Positions 33,346 through 44,319 of a DNA stretch of 64,000 nt are shown one piece after another. The notes under the pieces are model-generated. The model ran no database searches. It was not told the origin of the DNA and was given only the letters and a program-made list of their open reading frames with translations. The stretch is from contig JBDTBW010000052.1 in NCBI GenBank assembly GCA_039923855.1, positions 1 through 64,000 of the forward strand. The letters run 5' to 3'. The position numbers and the translations under genes were made by a program. Position 1 is the stretch's first letter; every line of letters starts with the position of its first letter. Origin of the DNA: 66-474 sp039923855. Lineage in GTDB: Bacteria; Pseudomonadota; Gammaproteobacteria; Xanthomonadales; Rhodanobacteraceae.

Positions 33346-35181
33346 GTGCAAGACCACGCCTTCCTGCAATCGATCGTGGTGTTCCTGGTCGCAGTGGTGA
33401 TCGCGGTGCCGCTGGCGCGGCGGTTGAAGCTGGGATCGGTGCTGGGTTATCTGGCCGCCGGCGTGGTGATCGGGCCGTTCGGTTTGAAACTGGTGCGCAA
33501 TCCGGATGCGATCGCCGGCATCTCGGAGTTGGGCGTCGCGCTGCTGCTGTTCGTGATCGGTCTGGAACTGTCGCCGAAACGCCTGTGGCTGATGCGGCGC
33601 GCGGTGTTCGGCGCGGGTACCGCGCAAGTGCTGATCTCGACATGCGTGATCGGTCTGGTCGCGTACTTCATTTTTGGATTGGACATCGCGGCTGCATCCA
33701 TTATCGGATTGGGCCTGGCGTTGTCCTCGACCGCATTCGGGTTGCAGACGCTGGCCGAACGCAAGGAATTGCAGAGCGGGCATGGCCGGCTCGCGTTCGC
33801 GATCCTGCTGTTCCAGGATCTGGCCGCGATCCCGCTGATCGCTGCGATTCCGCTGCTGGGCGCGACAGGGGCGACCCAAGCCGCGCAACCCTGGTGGCTC
33901 GGTGCGCTGCGGGTGTTGGGTGTGATCGCGGTAGTGGTGATCGGCGGGCGTTTCGCGTTGCGCCCGCTGTTCCGGGCGGTCGCAAAAACGCAATTGATCG
34001 AGGTGTCCACCGCGACCGCGCTGCTGGTGGTGATCGGCACCGCATGGCTGATGCAACTGGCCGGGATTTCGATGGCGCTGGGCACGTTCCTGGCCGGCGT
34101 GCTGCTGGCCGATTCCGAATATCGCCACGAACTGGAATCCAACATCGCGCCATTCGAGGGCCTGCTGCTTGGCCTGTTTTTCATCGCGGTCGGGATGGGC
34201 GTGAATTTGTATTTGATCCTCGCGCACCCGTGGATCGTTGCCGGACTGGTCGCGTTATTGCTGATTTGCAAAGCGCCGGTGTTGGCGGCGATCGCGCGAT
34301 TCGGCGCGCATCTGGACGTTGCGGGTTCGCTGCGCCTGGCCGTTTTGCTGGCCGGCGGCGGCGAGTTCGCATTCGTGGTGTTCAAGCTGGCCACCGAGCG
34401 TGGCTTGCTCAGCGAAGCGCAGCACGCTTTGCTGGTGCTGGTTATCACACTAAGCATGGCCGCGGTGCCACTACTGGTGCTGGCTGCCGCGCGCCTGCCC
34501 GGTCCGCGCAAACCCAAACGCGAATTCGACGCGATCGACGCCGCCGTGCCGCGGGTAATCATCGCCGGTTTCGGCCGGGTCGGGCAGATCGTCGCGCGTC
34601 TATTGCGCGCGCATCACATCCCGTTTACCGCGCTGGAAAGTTCGGTCGAGCAGGTCGATCTGTCGCGCCGTTTCGGCGGGACGGAAATCTATTTCGGCGA
34701 TCCATCACGGATGGAATTGTTGCGCGCCGCGCAAGCCGACAAGGCCGAGGTGTTCGTGCTGGCCACCGACGATCCGGAAGCCAACGTGCGCACTGCGCGC
34801 ATCGTGCGGCGCTTGTTCCCGCATTTGAAGATCATCGCGCGCGCGCGCAATCGCCAGCACGCATTCCGGCTGATGGACATGACTTCGCCCGAAGGTGTGG
34901 TGCGCGAGACCTTTCATTCGAGCCTGAAAATGGCGCGTCTGACATTGGAGGCTCTGGGCTTCGCGCCGGAGGCCGCGCAGATGCGCGTGGATACCTTCCG
35001 CGAGCATGACGAACAACTGCTGCGCGATCAGCACCTGGTCTACGACGACGAAACCAAACTGGTGCAGACCTCGCGCGAGGCCTATGCGGAACTGGAACGT
35101 TTGTTCGATGCCGACGCGGCGGAAGCGGACGAAATGGCCGTCACTTCGCCGGCTGCACCGGTTGGCGCAAGCTCCGATTGA
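33346..35181 (+). CDS. CPA2-family K+/H+ antiporter with RCK domain (KefB/KefC-like)
   Basis: A 611-residue protein: 12-13 membrane helices (residues ~1-385) with LGYLAAGVVIGPFGL, GVALLLFVIGLELSPKRLW and the ion-site region LLFQDLAAIPLI, then a cytoplasmic NAD-binding RCK domain (VIIAGFGRVGQIVARLLRAHHIPFTALE, ~405-520). Kef systems release K+ and acidify the cytoplasm in response to glutathione adducts. No KefF/KefG-like subunit is next to it. It starts with GTG. The 3' end overlaps the convergent ankyrin gene by 41 bp. Confidence 0.9.
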   Translation: MQDHAFLQSIVVFLVAVVIAVPLARRLKLGSVLGYLAAGVVIGPFGLKLVRNPDAIAGISELGVALLLFVIGLELSPKRLWLMRRAVFGAGTAQVLISTCVIGLVAYFIFGLDIAAASIIGLGLALSSTAFGLQTLAERKELQSGHGRLAFAILLFQDLAAIPLIAAIPLLGATGATQAAQPWWLGALRVLGVIAVVVIGGRFALRPLFRAVAKTQLIEVSTATALLVVIGTAWLMQLAGISMALGTFLAGVLLADSEYRHELESNIAPFEGLLLGLFFIAVGMGVNLYLILAHPWIVAGLVALLLICKAPVLAAIARFGAHLDVAGSLRLAVLLAGGGEFAFVVFKLATERGLLSEAQHALLVLVITLSMAAVPLLVLAAARLPGPRKPKREFDAIDAAVPRVIIAGFGRVGQIVARLLRAHHIPFTALESSVEQVDLSRRFGGTEIYFGDPSRMELLRAAQADKAEVFVLATDDPEANVRTARIVRRLFPHLKIIARARNRQHAFRLMDMTSPEGVVRETFHSSLKMARLTLEALGFAPEAAQMRVDTFREHDEQLLRDQHLVYDDETKLVQTSREAYAELERLFDADAAEADEMAVTSPAAPVGASSD

Positions 35182-38100
35182 CGCCGGGTATTGCGCGCGA
35201 TTCCAGTTCCATCGCGAGATCCACCAGGCCCAGCACGCGCGCGACATCGGCGGGCGTGCGGTCGAACGCATCCACCGCTTCGCGGTTGGCGCCGCGCGTC
35301 AGCAGCACGCGCGCCGGTGCGAACAGCGCGTGCATCGCGCAGGCGTGCAATGCGGTGACACCGCGCGCATCGGCGTGATCCGCATCGGCGCCAGCCTCCA
35401 GCAACACCGGCAACAATGCGCCAAGATGCGTACCGTCGCCGTCGCTCCCCGGACGCGATTGCGCGCCAAGCAATAGCAGCAACGGCGTCGCGCCTTGCGC
35501 ATCGACCGCGTCGATGCGCGTGTGGTCGTCTTTCGGCGATGCGCGCAACAACGCATCGAGCAATCGCCGACAGCGCAGGCTGTCGCGGCTGTCGAAACAA
35601 AAACGCGCGGCGGCGTGCAACGCCGTATGGCCGTGCGTATCGGCCAGCGCGGGATCGGCGCCACGTTCCAGCAGGGCTTCCACGATTTCCGGAAAGCCCA
35701 GCGCTGCGGCGACCATCAGCGCGGTGGCGTCCCCGGGCAATCGCTGATCGATCTTGACGCCGCGTTCGAGCAATAACGCGACCGCATCCTCGCGGCGCGC
35801 GCTGACCGCGGCCGACAAGGCCGTCGCGCCGGATTCGGCGGCGAGGCCGGCGTCGGCGCCCGCATCCAGCAATCGCAGCGCGGTGTCGGCATGGCCCGCG
35901 CCGCAGGCGCGCAACAACGCGGTGGCGCCGCGCGAGTCGCGGGTATCGATCGGAAAACCCAGTTCCAGCAGTTTTGAAACGGCATCGGCATCGCCGGCGG
36001 TCGCGGCGATGGGGAGATCGCCGGCGCGCAGCGCTCGGCCCGGCAAAACCCACGGATGCCAGCGTAGCCAATGTTCGAGTTGCGCCTCGCCGCGCGCCAG
36101 CGACAGTCCCAACGCGGTTTCACCGTTGGCGGCCGGGCTTTCCGGATTGGCGCCGTCCGCGATCAGTGCGCGCACCAGCGGCAGCGCCTCGTTGCGTGGC
36201 GCGTTCAAAGCGATGTGCAGCGGCGTGACGCCACCGCGATCGCGCGCGTTGGGATCGGCGCCGCGCGCCAGCAACGCATGCATCACCTCCGCGAGCGCGG
36301 CGCAGGAAGCATGGTGCAAAGGCGTGCGGCCGGATGCATCGGCGCCGCATGCATCCGCGCCCCGCTGCAAGACGTCGAGCGCGAACGGCGAAGCGTGGGA
36401 CGAATCGATCAGATGCGACAGCACGCGGGCGTAACGTCCCGCGCCGGCCGGCGTGGCGCCCGCGTCCAGCAATTGCCGCAGAGCGCCGATGGAATCCGGC
36501 AACTGTTCGGCCAGCGCGTCGAACAACCGCGCGCCGTCGTCGAGCTGAGCTTCGGCGGCAAGCCCGTGTTGCAGCAGCCAACGGCGTGCGGCGCCATGTT
36601 CGCCACCCGCAAGATCGAGATACAGCGCCGCCAATTCCGACATCGGCCACGCCCTCGCGCGCGCCTCGAAGCCCGACACCACCGCCCAATGACCGAAACG
36701 CAGCGCGTCCAGCAAATGCGCAGGTGTGTCGGCGCCCGGTTCCGGTTGCGCGGCGACGCGCAAGCTGGATGGCAAAGGCGTGGATGGGTCGAGCAGCGCG
36801 ACCAGATCCCAACGGCCCGCGCCGGCCGCGTGCTCCAAGGCGCTGCGGCCATCGCCGCCCTTGGCTCTGGGGTCGGCGCCCAAGAGGAGCACTGCGCGCA
36901 CGCATGGCGCGCTGGCGCGTGGCGACTGGCAGGCGAGCATCAACGCATCGCGGCCATGTGCGTCGCGCATGCGAGCATCCGGCGTTGCAGCGACCAGTTC
37001 GTTGACGGCGTCCGTCGCGCCGGCGCGCGCGGCTTCCATCAATGCGGTGGTGCCGTGACGGTCGGCAAGATTCACCGCCGCGCCCGCGTCGAGCAATGCG
37101 CGCACGATGCTTGAGTGTCCTTCCAGCGCTGCGCTCATCAGCGCGCTGCGGCCGAGCGCATCGGTCGCATCCACGCGCGCTTTGTGCTTGAGCAGCAAGC
37201 GCACGCCCTCCGGATTGTCGTCGGCGATTCCAGCCGCCGCCAGCAGCGCCGGCACGCCTTGCGCGGGCTCGGTTTTCGCGCCGCGTTCGATCAGGAATTT
37301 CAGCAGCGCCCAATTGGCCGCGCCCGCGGCGGTGTCGAGCGGCGTGTGCCGATTGCGGTTGAGCGCTTCCAGCGGTGCCTGTGCGTCGATCAGGATTGCC
37401 GCGACCGCGGCGTCGACGGCGAGCGATGCGTGGTGCAGCGGCGTGTTGCCCTCGGCGTCGGCCAGCCGGGGATCGGCGCCGTTGGCGAGCAGTGTCATCA
37501 CCGCCTCGCTGCGGCCGTGGTAACTGTTGCGGGTGGCAGCCAGCAAGGCGGTGACGCCGGCATGCGCGCGGTTGACCTCGGCGCCGCGCGCGATCAGCGC
37601 GCGCAACAGACGGGTGTCCGGCAGCAACGCGGCCAGAACCAACGCGCTGCGTTGATCGCGCGCGCCGGCCGGCGGCGCGGCGTTGGAGTCGGCGCCGCGT
37701 TCCAGCAAGGCGAGGGCGGATGCGACGTCGCCGCGGCAAGCGGCATCCAGCAATGCTTGCGCGAGCGCGGCGGGCGAAAGCGTTTCGACCGGCGCGGCGG
37801 CGGATTCCGTCGCAACGGTCGCAGCCGCCATCGCGGGCGCGGCGATTGCAGCGGATTTTTTCGCGGGCTTGCTGCCTTGTTGCGGCGTCGCCGGCGCAAT
37901 GTCACCCGATGCGGTTTTGCGCTCGCCGCGGCGTTCGCACAGCAAGCTGCGCACCGTGCGATTTGCCGCCAGCAACGTGCACAGCGGAAGCACCGCCAGC
38001 GCATAAAGGATCAGGCTGGCGGTACGCAGTTCGTCCGGCAACACCGAGCCGATGCCGGCCAGCACCAGCGCGCCGAACGCCAGCGCCAGAAAGCAAAGTG

Positions 38101-38623
38101 CCGCTGGCAGGAAGTGCGTGAAAAAATGTTCCTGCTCGCCGGTAAGATGCCATGCGAAGGTGACGCTGCGCAGGAGCGCGGTGGAAATCCACGAGCGCTC
38201 CTCGCCTTCCGGAAACGCGTCGTCCCACAGATAGACCAGCCCGAACACCGGCCACAGTCGCCACAACAAGGCGAGCGCCAGCACCAACGCCGCGCACAGT
38301 CCCAGCGTGGCGCCCAGCGAAGGCGCCTGCGAGAGCGCCATCAGCGGCCACGCGATCAACGCAAACACCAGCGCGGTGTAGAGGGTGAACAGGATCAGAT
38401 GCGCAGCGCCCCGGCGCAGCATCGTCCGCAGGAAGGAAGGTTCCGGATCGAAACCGATCGCGTGACAAACCGCGGCCATGCACAGCACATTCGCAATCAG
38501 CAGCGGCAGCAACGCCAGCGGCGATGCCATGAACGTCACCAACACAACCGCCGCCAGCGCGGGCAGAAAATACGGCAGCGATTGCAGCAACGGAGGACGA
38601 CGACGGGACTTGGCGTTCGGCAT
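35141..38623 (-). CDS. Large membrane-anchored ankyrin-repeat protein
   Basis: An 1160-residue protein. The N-terminal ~215 residues hold about five membrane helices (LPALAAVVLVTFMASPLALLPLLIANVLCM; LILFTLYTALVFALIAWPL; LCAALVLALALLWRLWPVFGLVYL; FLALAFGALVLAGIGSVLP; LILYALAVLPLCTLLA). An Ala-rich linker follows (~235-275), then some 20 ankyrin repeats to the end (for example GNTPLHHASLAVDAAVAAILIDAQAPLEALNRNRHTPLDTAA). Ankyrin repeats mediate protein binding. I know no function for this architecture; it looks xanthomonad-specific. The ATG at 38623 is preferred over an in-frame start 51 bases upstream. Confidence 0.85.
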   Translation of the reverse strand: MPNAKSRRRPPLLQSLPYFLPALAAVVLVTFMASPLALLPLLIANVLCMAAVCHAIGFDPEPSFLRTMLRRGAAHLILFTLYTALVFALIAWPLMALSQAPSLGATLGLCAALVLALALLWRLWPVFGLVYLWDDAFPEGEERSWISTALLRSVTFAWHLTGEQEHFFTHFLPAALCFLALAFGALVLAGIGSVLPDELRTASLILYALAVLPLCTLLAANRTVRSLLCERRGERKTASGDIAPATPQQGSKPAKKSAAIAAPAMAAATVATESAAAPVETLSPAALAQALLDAACRGDVASALALLERGADSNAAPPAGARDQRSALVLAALLPDTRLLRALIARGAEVNRAHAGVTALLAATRNSYHGRSEAVMTLLANGADPRLADAEGNTPLHHASLAVDAAVAAILIDAQAPLEALNRNRHTPLDTAAGAANWALLKFLIERGAKTEPAQGVPALLAAAGIADDNPEGVRLLLKHKARVDATDALGRSALMSAALEGHSSIVRALLDAGAAVNLADRHGTTALMEAARAGATDAVNELVAATPDARMRDAHGRDALMLACQSPRASAPCVRAVLLLGADPRAKGGDGRSALEHAAGAGRWDLVALLDPSTPLPSSLRVAAQPEPGADTPAHLLDALRFGHWAVVSGFEARARAWPMSELAALYLDLAGGEHGAARRWLLQHGLAAEAQLDDGARLFDALAEQLPDSIGALRQLLDAGATPAGAGRYARVLSHLIDSSHASPFALDVLQRGADACGADASGRTPLHHASCAALAEVMHALLARGADPNARDRGGVTPLHIALNAPRNEALPLVRALIADGANPESPAANGETALGLSLARGEAQLEHWLRWHPWVLPGRALRAGDLPIAATAGDADAVSKLLELGFPIDTRDSRGATALLRACGAGHADTALRLLDAGADAGLAAESGATALSAAVSARREDAVALLLERGVKIDQRLPGDATALMVAAALGFPEIVEALLERGADPALADTHGHTALHAAARFCFDSRDSLRCRRLLDALLRASPKDDHTRIDAVDAQGATPLLLLLGAQSRPGSDGDGTHLGALLPVLLEAGADADHADARGVTALHACAMHALFAPARVLLTRGANREAVDAFDRTPADVARVLGLVDLAMELESRAIPGVNRSLRQPVQPAK

Positions 38624-38729
38624 GATGCGCGATGGAAACGGCGGAAACGGCGCAGTATACGAAGCGTATCCCACGCGTGCGGTAATGCAATGTTAATGGC
38701 GGAAGCATATTGCTTGCGTTCCCGACGCC

Positions 38730-38810
38730 GGCCGTCCCTGGCGCGCATCGATGATCGGCATCCATGCCGCACCCTCGCATGCAGCGCGATCTGCCATTCC
38801 AGGCGGATCG
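38730..38810. repeat. REP-like hairpin cluster upstream of the FadL gene
   Basis: CGGC-ATCCAT-GCCG (38756-38769) has the conserved loop of the REP-like family. A second imperfect hairpin, GATCTGCC-ATTCCA-GGCGGATC, follows at about 38791-38812. They lie in the 326-base gap between the ankyrin gene and the FadL gene, which should also hold both promoters; I see nothing else there. Confidence 0.6.
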
Positions 38811-38949
38811 CAAACGCTGTACGTTCGACTTGCATCCGTGCCGCGATGCGTTCACAGTGACGCCCCGAATGGTTCAAACAAGCGTATGAAATCGCGGATC
38901 GCGCGGTTGGCCCGCACGTTCCGCCCAACCCCGACCGGAGACACGATTC

Positions 38950-40308
38950 ATGAGCACGACGACAAACCCCCGCCTGCGGCTGCGTGGTATGGCCTTGGCA
39001 GCGCTGAGCCTCGCGGTTGCCGGTGCGTTGGTCAGCACCGATGCCGCCGCGTCAGGATTCCAGGTCAAGGAAAACAGCGCCAAGGCGCTGGGCCGCGCGT
39101 TCGCGGGCCTCGACACCGCCGGCAATGATGTCTCGGTGGTGGTCAACAATCCGGCCGCGATGTCGGATTTGACCGGCGTGGTGGTGCAGGCCGATGTCAC
39201 CGCGATCGACGTGCACACGCAGTTCCACGGCAGCGGCACCGACGCTTTCGGGCTTCCGCTTTCCGGCGGCGATGGCGGCAACGGCGGCGATGTCACGCCG
39301 GTGCCCGCGCTGTATTTCTCGGCGCCCATCAACGATGCGTGGCGATTCGGCTTGGCGGTCGGTGCACCGTTCGGCCTCAAGACCGAATATGACCGCAATT
39401 GGGTCGGCCGCTATCAGGCGATCAAGTCGCAGGTGACATCGGTGGATATCACAGGTTCGGTGTCGTGGGCGATCAATCCGCAATTCGCGCTGGGCGCGTC
39501 GGTGATTGCGCAACGCACCAGCGTGGACTTGAGCAACGCGGTCGACTTCGGCGCGATTATCGCGGGCGGACAGATCGCGGCCGGACAGCCGCCAACCATC
39601 CTGCCGCAGAGCGCGGACGGTTTCGCGCGGATCACGGGCCACGACTGGAGTTACGGCGGCCAGATCGGCGCGGAGTGGAAGCCCACGCGCTTCGATCGCA
39701 TCGGCCTCGACTACCGCAGCAAGATCACCCATACCATCAACGGCAATGCGACCTTCCAGTTGCCGTCGATCGCGCAGGCCGTGTTTGGAGGCACCTCGCT
39801 GTTCCAGAACACCTCCGCCACCGGCCAAGTCGCCACGCCCGCCACGGCGTCGTTGAGTTATTGGCATCAAGGCAGCGGCCCGGTGAGCTTCGGCGCGGAA
39901 CTGGGTTGGACCGGCTGGCGCGAGTTCAAGCAATTGCGGGTTGATTTCGGCAATCCCGTGCAGCCACCGAGCATCGAGGCGGAAAACTGGCGCAACACCT
40001 ACTTCGGTTCGCTCGGCATGGACTACAAACTCAACGAGCAATGGACGTTGCGCGGCGGCGTCGCCTACGACCAGACCCCGACCCGCGACCAAACGCGCAG
40101 CCCGCGCATCCCGGATGGCGCGCGCCGCTGGCTCGCGGTCGGCGTCGGCTTCACGCCCGTGCAGAACGTGGAATTAAACCTGGGCTACGCGCATCTCTTT
40201 GTCGACAACGGCGATGTCAACAATACTTCCGCGACCGGCGACCATCTGGTCGGCAGTTTCGACAACAGCGCCAACCTGCTCAGCGTGTCGGGCGAGTATC
40301 GGTTCTGA
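38950..40308 (+). CDS. OmpP1/FadL/TodX-family outer-membrane transport protein
   Basis: A 452-residue outer-membrane beta-barrel: signal peptide (GMALAALSLAVAGALVSTDAAA), the FadL hatch start (ASGFQVKENSAKALGRAFAGLDTAGNDVSVVVNNPAAMSDL, with the NPA motif) and a C-terminal strand ending in Phe (LLSVSGEYRF), the usual BAM signal. The family imports long-chain fatty acids or other hydrophobic compounds; the substrate cannot be told. Confidence 0.92.
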   Translation: MSTTTNPRLRLRGMALAALSLAVAGALVSTDAAASGFQVKENSAKALGRAFAGLDTAGNDVSVVVNNPAAMSDLTGVVVQADVTAIDVHTQFHGSGTDAFGLPLSGGDGGNGGDVTPVPALYFSAPINDAWRFGLAVGAPFGLKTEYDRNWVGRYQAIKSQVTSVDITGSVSWAINPQFALGASVIAQRTSVDLSNAVDFGAIIAGGQIAAGQPPTILPQSADGFARITGHDWSYGGQIGAEWKPTRFDRIGLDYRSKITHTINGNATFQLPSIAQAVFGGTSLFQNTSATGQVATPATASLSYWHQGSGPVSFGAELGWTGWREFKQLRVDFGNPVQPPSIEAENWRNTYFGSLGMDYKLNEQWTLRGGVAYDQTPTRDQTRSPRIPDGARRWLAVGVGFTPVQNVELNLGYAHLFVDNGDVNNTSATGDHLVGSFDNSANLLSVSGEYRF

Positions 40309-40380
40309 CGATGCTTTGCCTCCCCCGCTTGCGAGGGGTGTGCCCGCAGGGCAACACTTGCGAAATTATCGCAAGATTCC

Positions 40381-40632
40381 TTGGTTCCGCTCGCTGCCGC
40401 GAGCGGGTTACTTTCCTTTCGGGGAAAGTAACCAAAGCCATTGCGCGCGGACATGACGGTCGAGACAACATCCTGTTGTCTCGACTTTCCTGCGCTTCTC
40501 GCGCCAAGCGGGCCGGCGCGAACTCGCACACCCCTGTGCTCGAAAATGCACGCCTTGCTCCCGCTTGGGGCTGGGATGCTCGGCGTCATGCACGGCGCTG
40601 GTGCTCGCTCAATACGGCCATCCTTGGCCTGC
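40381..40632. repeat. 252-bp structured repeat, copy 2
   Basis: Matches 16478-16732 in the same orientation over its whole length. The stem TTACTTTCC-TTTCGG-GGAAAGTAA is perfect here, while copy 1 has a mismatch; GTCGAGACAACA/TGTTGTCTCGAC is kept in both with different loop bases. It ends in GGCC-ATCCTT-GGCC. It occupies most of the gap 40309-40657. Confidence 0.8.
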
Positions 40633-40657
40633 ATCGGCGTGATTAACAGACGTTTGT

Positions 40658-41782
40658 TTACGCACTCGCTGCGGCCGGAAGTTCCAGACAGAAACAGGCG
40701 CCGCCGCCGGCGCGGTCTTCGTACCACAGCTTGCCGCCCATCTGCTCGGCCAGTTGCTTGGCGATCGCCAGGCCCAGCCCCGTGGAGGATTCCTCGCCGG
40801 TCGGGCGCGCCGACAGGCGCACGTATTTCTGGAACAGTTTTTCGCGGTCGGCTTCCGAAACACCGGGGCCGCGGTCGAGCACGCTCAAGCGCGCGAAACC
40901 CGACGCATCGGTATGCACGTCGATCTCGACGGCGCTGCCGGGCGGCGAGAACTTGACCGCGTTGGAAACCAGGTTCTCGACCACCTTGCCGACGCCTTCG
41001 GGGTCGGCCAGCGCGGTCGCCACGCGCACCTGTTCGAGCGACAGTTCGATGCGTTTGCCCTGCGCCGCCATCAGGAGACTCTGCGCGGTCAGACGCGCGA
41101 CATGATCGAGCCGCAGCGGTGCGGGATTCAGCCGCGTTGCCAGCTCGCTGTCTGCGCGACGATCCAGAAAACGCGCGATCAGCTCGATCATCCGGTTGGC
41201 ATCGTCGCGGATGCTGCGCAGGATCTGCGTGCGCCGCTCCGCAGCCGGCGCGTCTTCCGCATCCGTGAGCATGTCCACGCCGAAACGGATCGAGGTCAGT
41301 GGATTCTTGAGATCGTGCGCGAGAATGCTGGTCACCTCTTCGCGCTCACGCGAGGCGCGCATCACCGCGTCGCGCGCCAGTTTCAATTCCAGATGGGTGC
41401 GTACGCGCAACAGCAATTCGGTGGCGTCAACGGGCTTAGTCAGGTAATCGACCGCGCCGGCCTCGAACGCGCGCACCAGGAATTCGCGCTCGCCGGCGGC
41501 GGTCAGAAAGATCACCGGCACTTGCGAACACAGCGCGTCGCGGCGGATACGCTTGCACACCTCGAAGCCATCCATGCCAGGCATCATCATGTCCAGCAGC
41601 ACCAGATCCGGACATTGCGCGCGCATCCGCGCGAAAGCCTGTTCGCCGGACAGCGCCGGCATCACCTCGTAACCGGCTTCCGAAAGAATCGCGCCGACCA
41701 ACTGGATATTGCGCGGCTGGTCGTCGACCACCAGCACGATCGCGCCCTGGGTTGCGTAATCACTCCCGTGTTTTCCGGACAT
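40658..41782 (-). CDS. Response regulator-histidine kinase hybrid (REC-HisKA-HATPase)
   Basis: A 374-residue cytoplasmic protein. An N-terminal receiver domain (~15-130: IVLVVDDQPRNIQLV; phospho-acceptor in LVLLDMMMPGMDGF; KP of DYLTKPVDA) is followed by HisKA (ILAHDLKNPLTSIRF) and HATPase_c (NLVSNAVKFSPPG, LDRGPGVSEADREKLF, STGLGLAIAKQLA). This order lets a phosphorelay modulate a second kinase. It follows the large hybrid kinase after 4 bp, so the two are co-transcribed. Confidence 0.9.
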   Translation of the reverse strand: MSGKHGSDYATQGAIVLVVDDQPRNIQLVGAILSEAGYEVMPALSGEQAFARMRAQCPDLVLLDMMMPGMDGFEVCKRIRRDALCSQVPVIFLTAAGEREFLVRAFEAGAVDYLTKPVDATELLLRVRTHLELKLARDAVMRASREREEVTSILAHDLKNPLTSIRFGVDMLTDAEDAPAAERRTQILRSIRDDANRMIELIARFLDRRADSELATRLNPAPLRLDHVARLTAQSLLMAAQGKRIELSLEQVRVATALADPEGVGKVVENLVSNAVKFSPPGSAVEIDVHTDASGFARLSVLDRGPGVSEADREKLFQKYVRLSARPTGEESSTGLGLAIAKQLAEQMGGKLWYEDRAGGGACFCLELPAAASA

Positions 41783-41786
41783 ATTC

Positions 41787-44030
<2,244 letters not shown>

Positions 44031-44036
44031 AGCGAA

Positions 44037-44058
44037 ACGCCGGCCAGGTGGCCGGCGT
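44037..44058. repeat. Perfect 10-bp-arm palindrome upstream of the hybrid kinase
   Basis: ACGCCGGCCA-GG-TGGCCGGCGT forms a tight hairpin 7 bases before the kinase start codon on its upstream side. No T-tract follows. The rest of the 289-base gap to putA (44059-44319) holds nothing I recognise. Confidence 0.55.
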
Positions 44059-44319
44059 CCCGTGTTGCAGCTCCCTCCGTGGAGAGCGGCGGGCGGACTT
44101 CATTGTCCGTCGTCGCCAGCGGCATGCCAAAGCGAGGCGCCTTCGCGGCCGCGATGCTTCCTTGCGGCATGGAGTCAGGCAAATTCGATGCCAAGTGCAA
44201 TACTCTCCGTGACATTTGTAAATCAATCGGTTGGCGTGGTCGTTGCAGGCCGTCGCCGGGCATTCTGCCTGCACGGATAATCGGATCGTGCGATTTGCTG
44301 CGATCGCGCGCGGGCAAGC

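Noticed and set aside
35495..38860. Long plus-strand frames (up to 581 codons) opposite the ankyrin gene
   Set aside because: Explained by the repeated GC-rich codons of the ankyrin protein on the minus strand; no start signals or family motifs.
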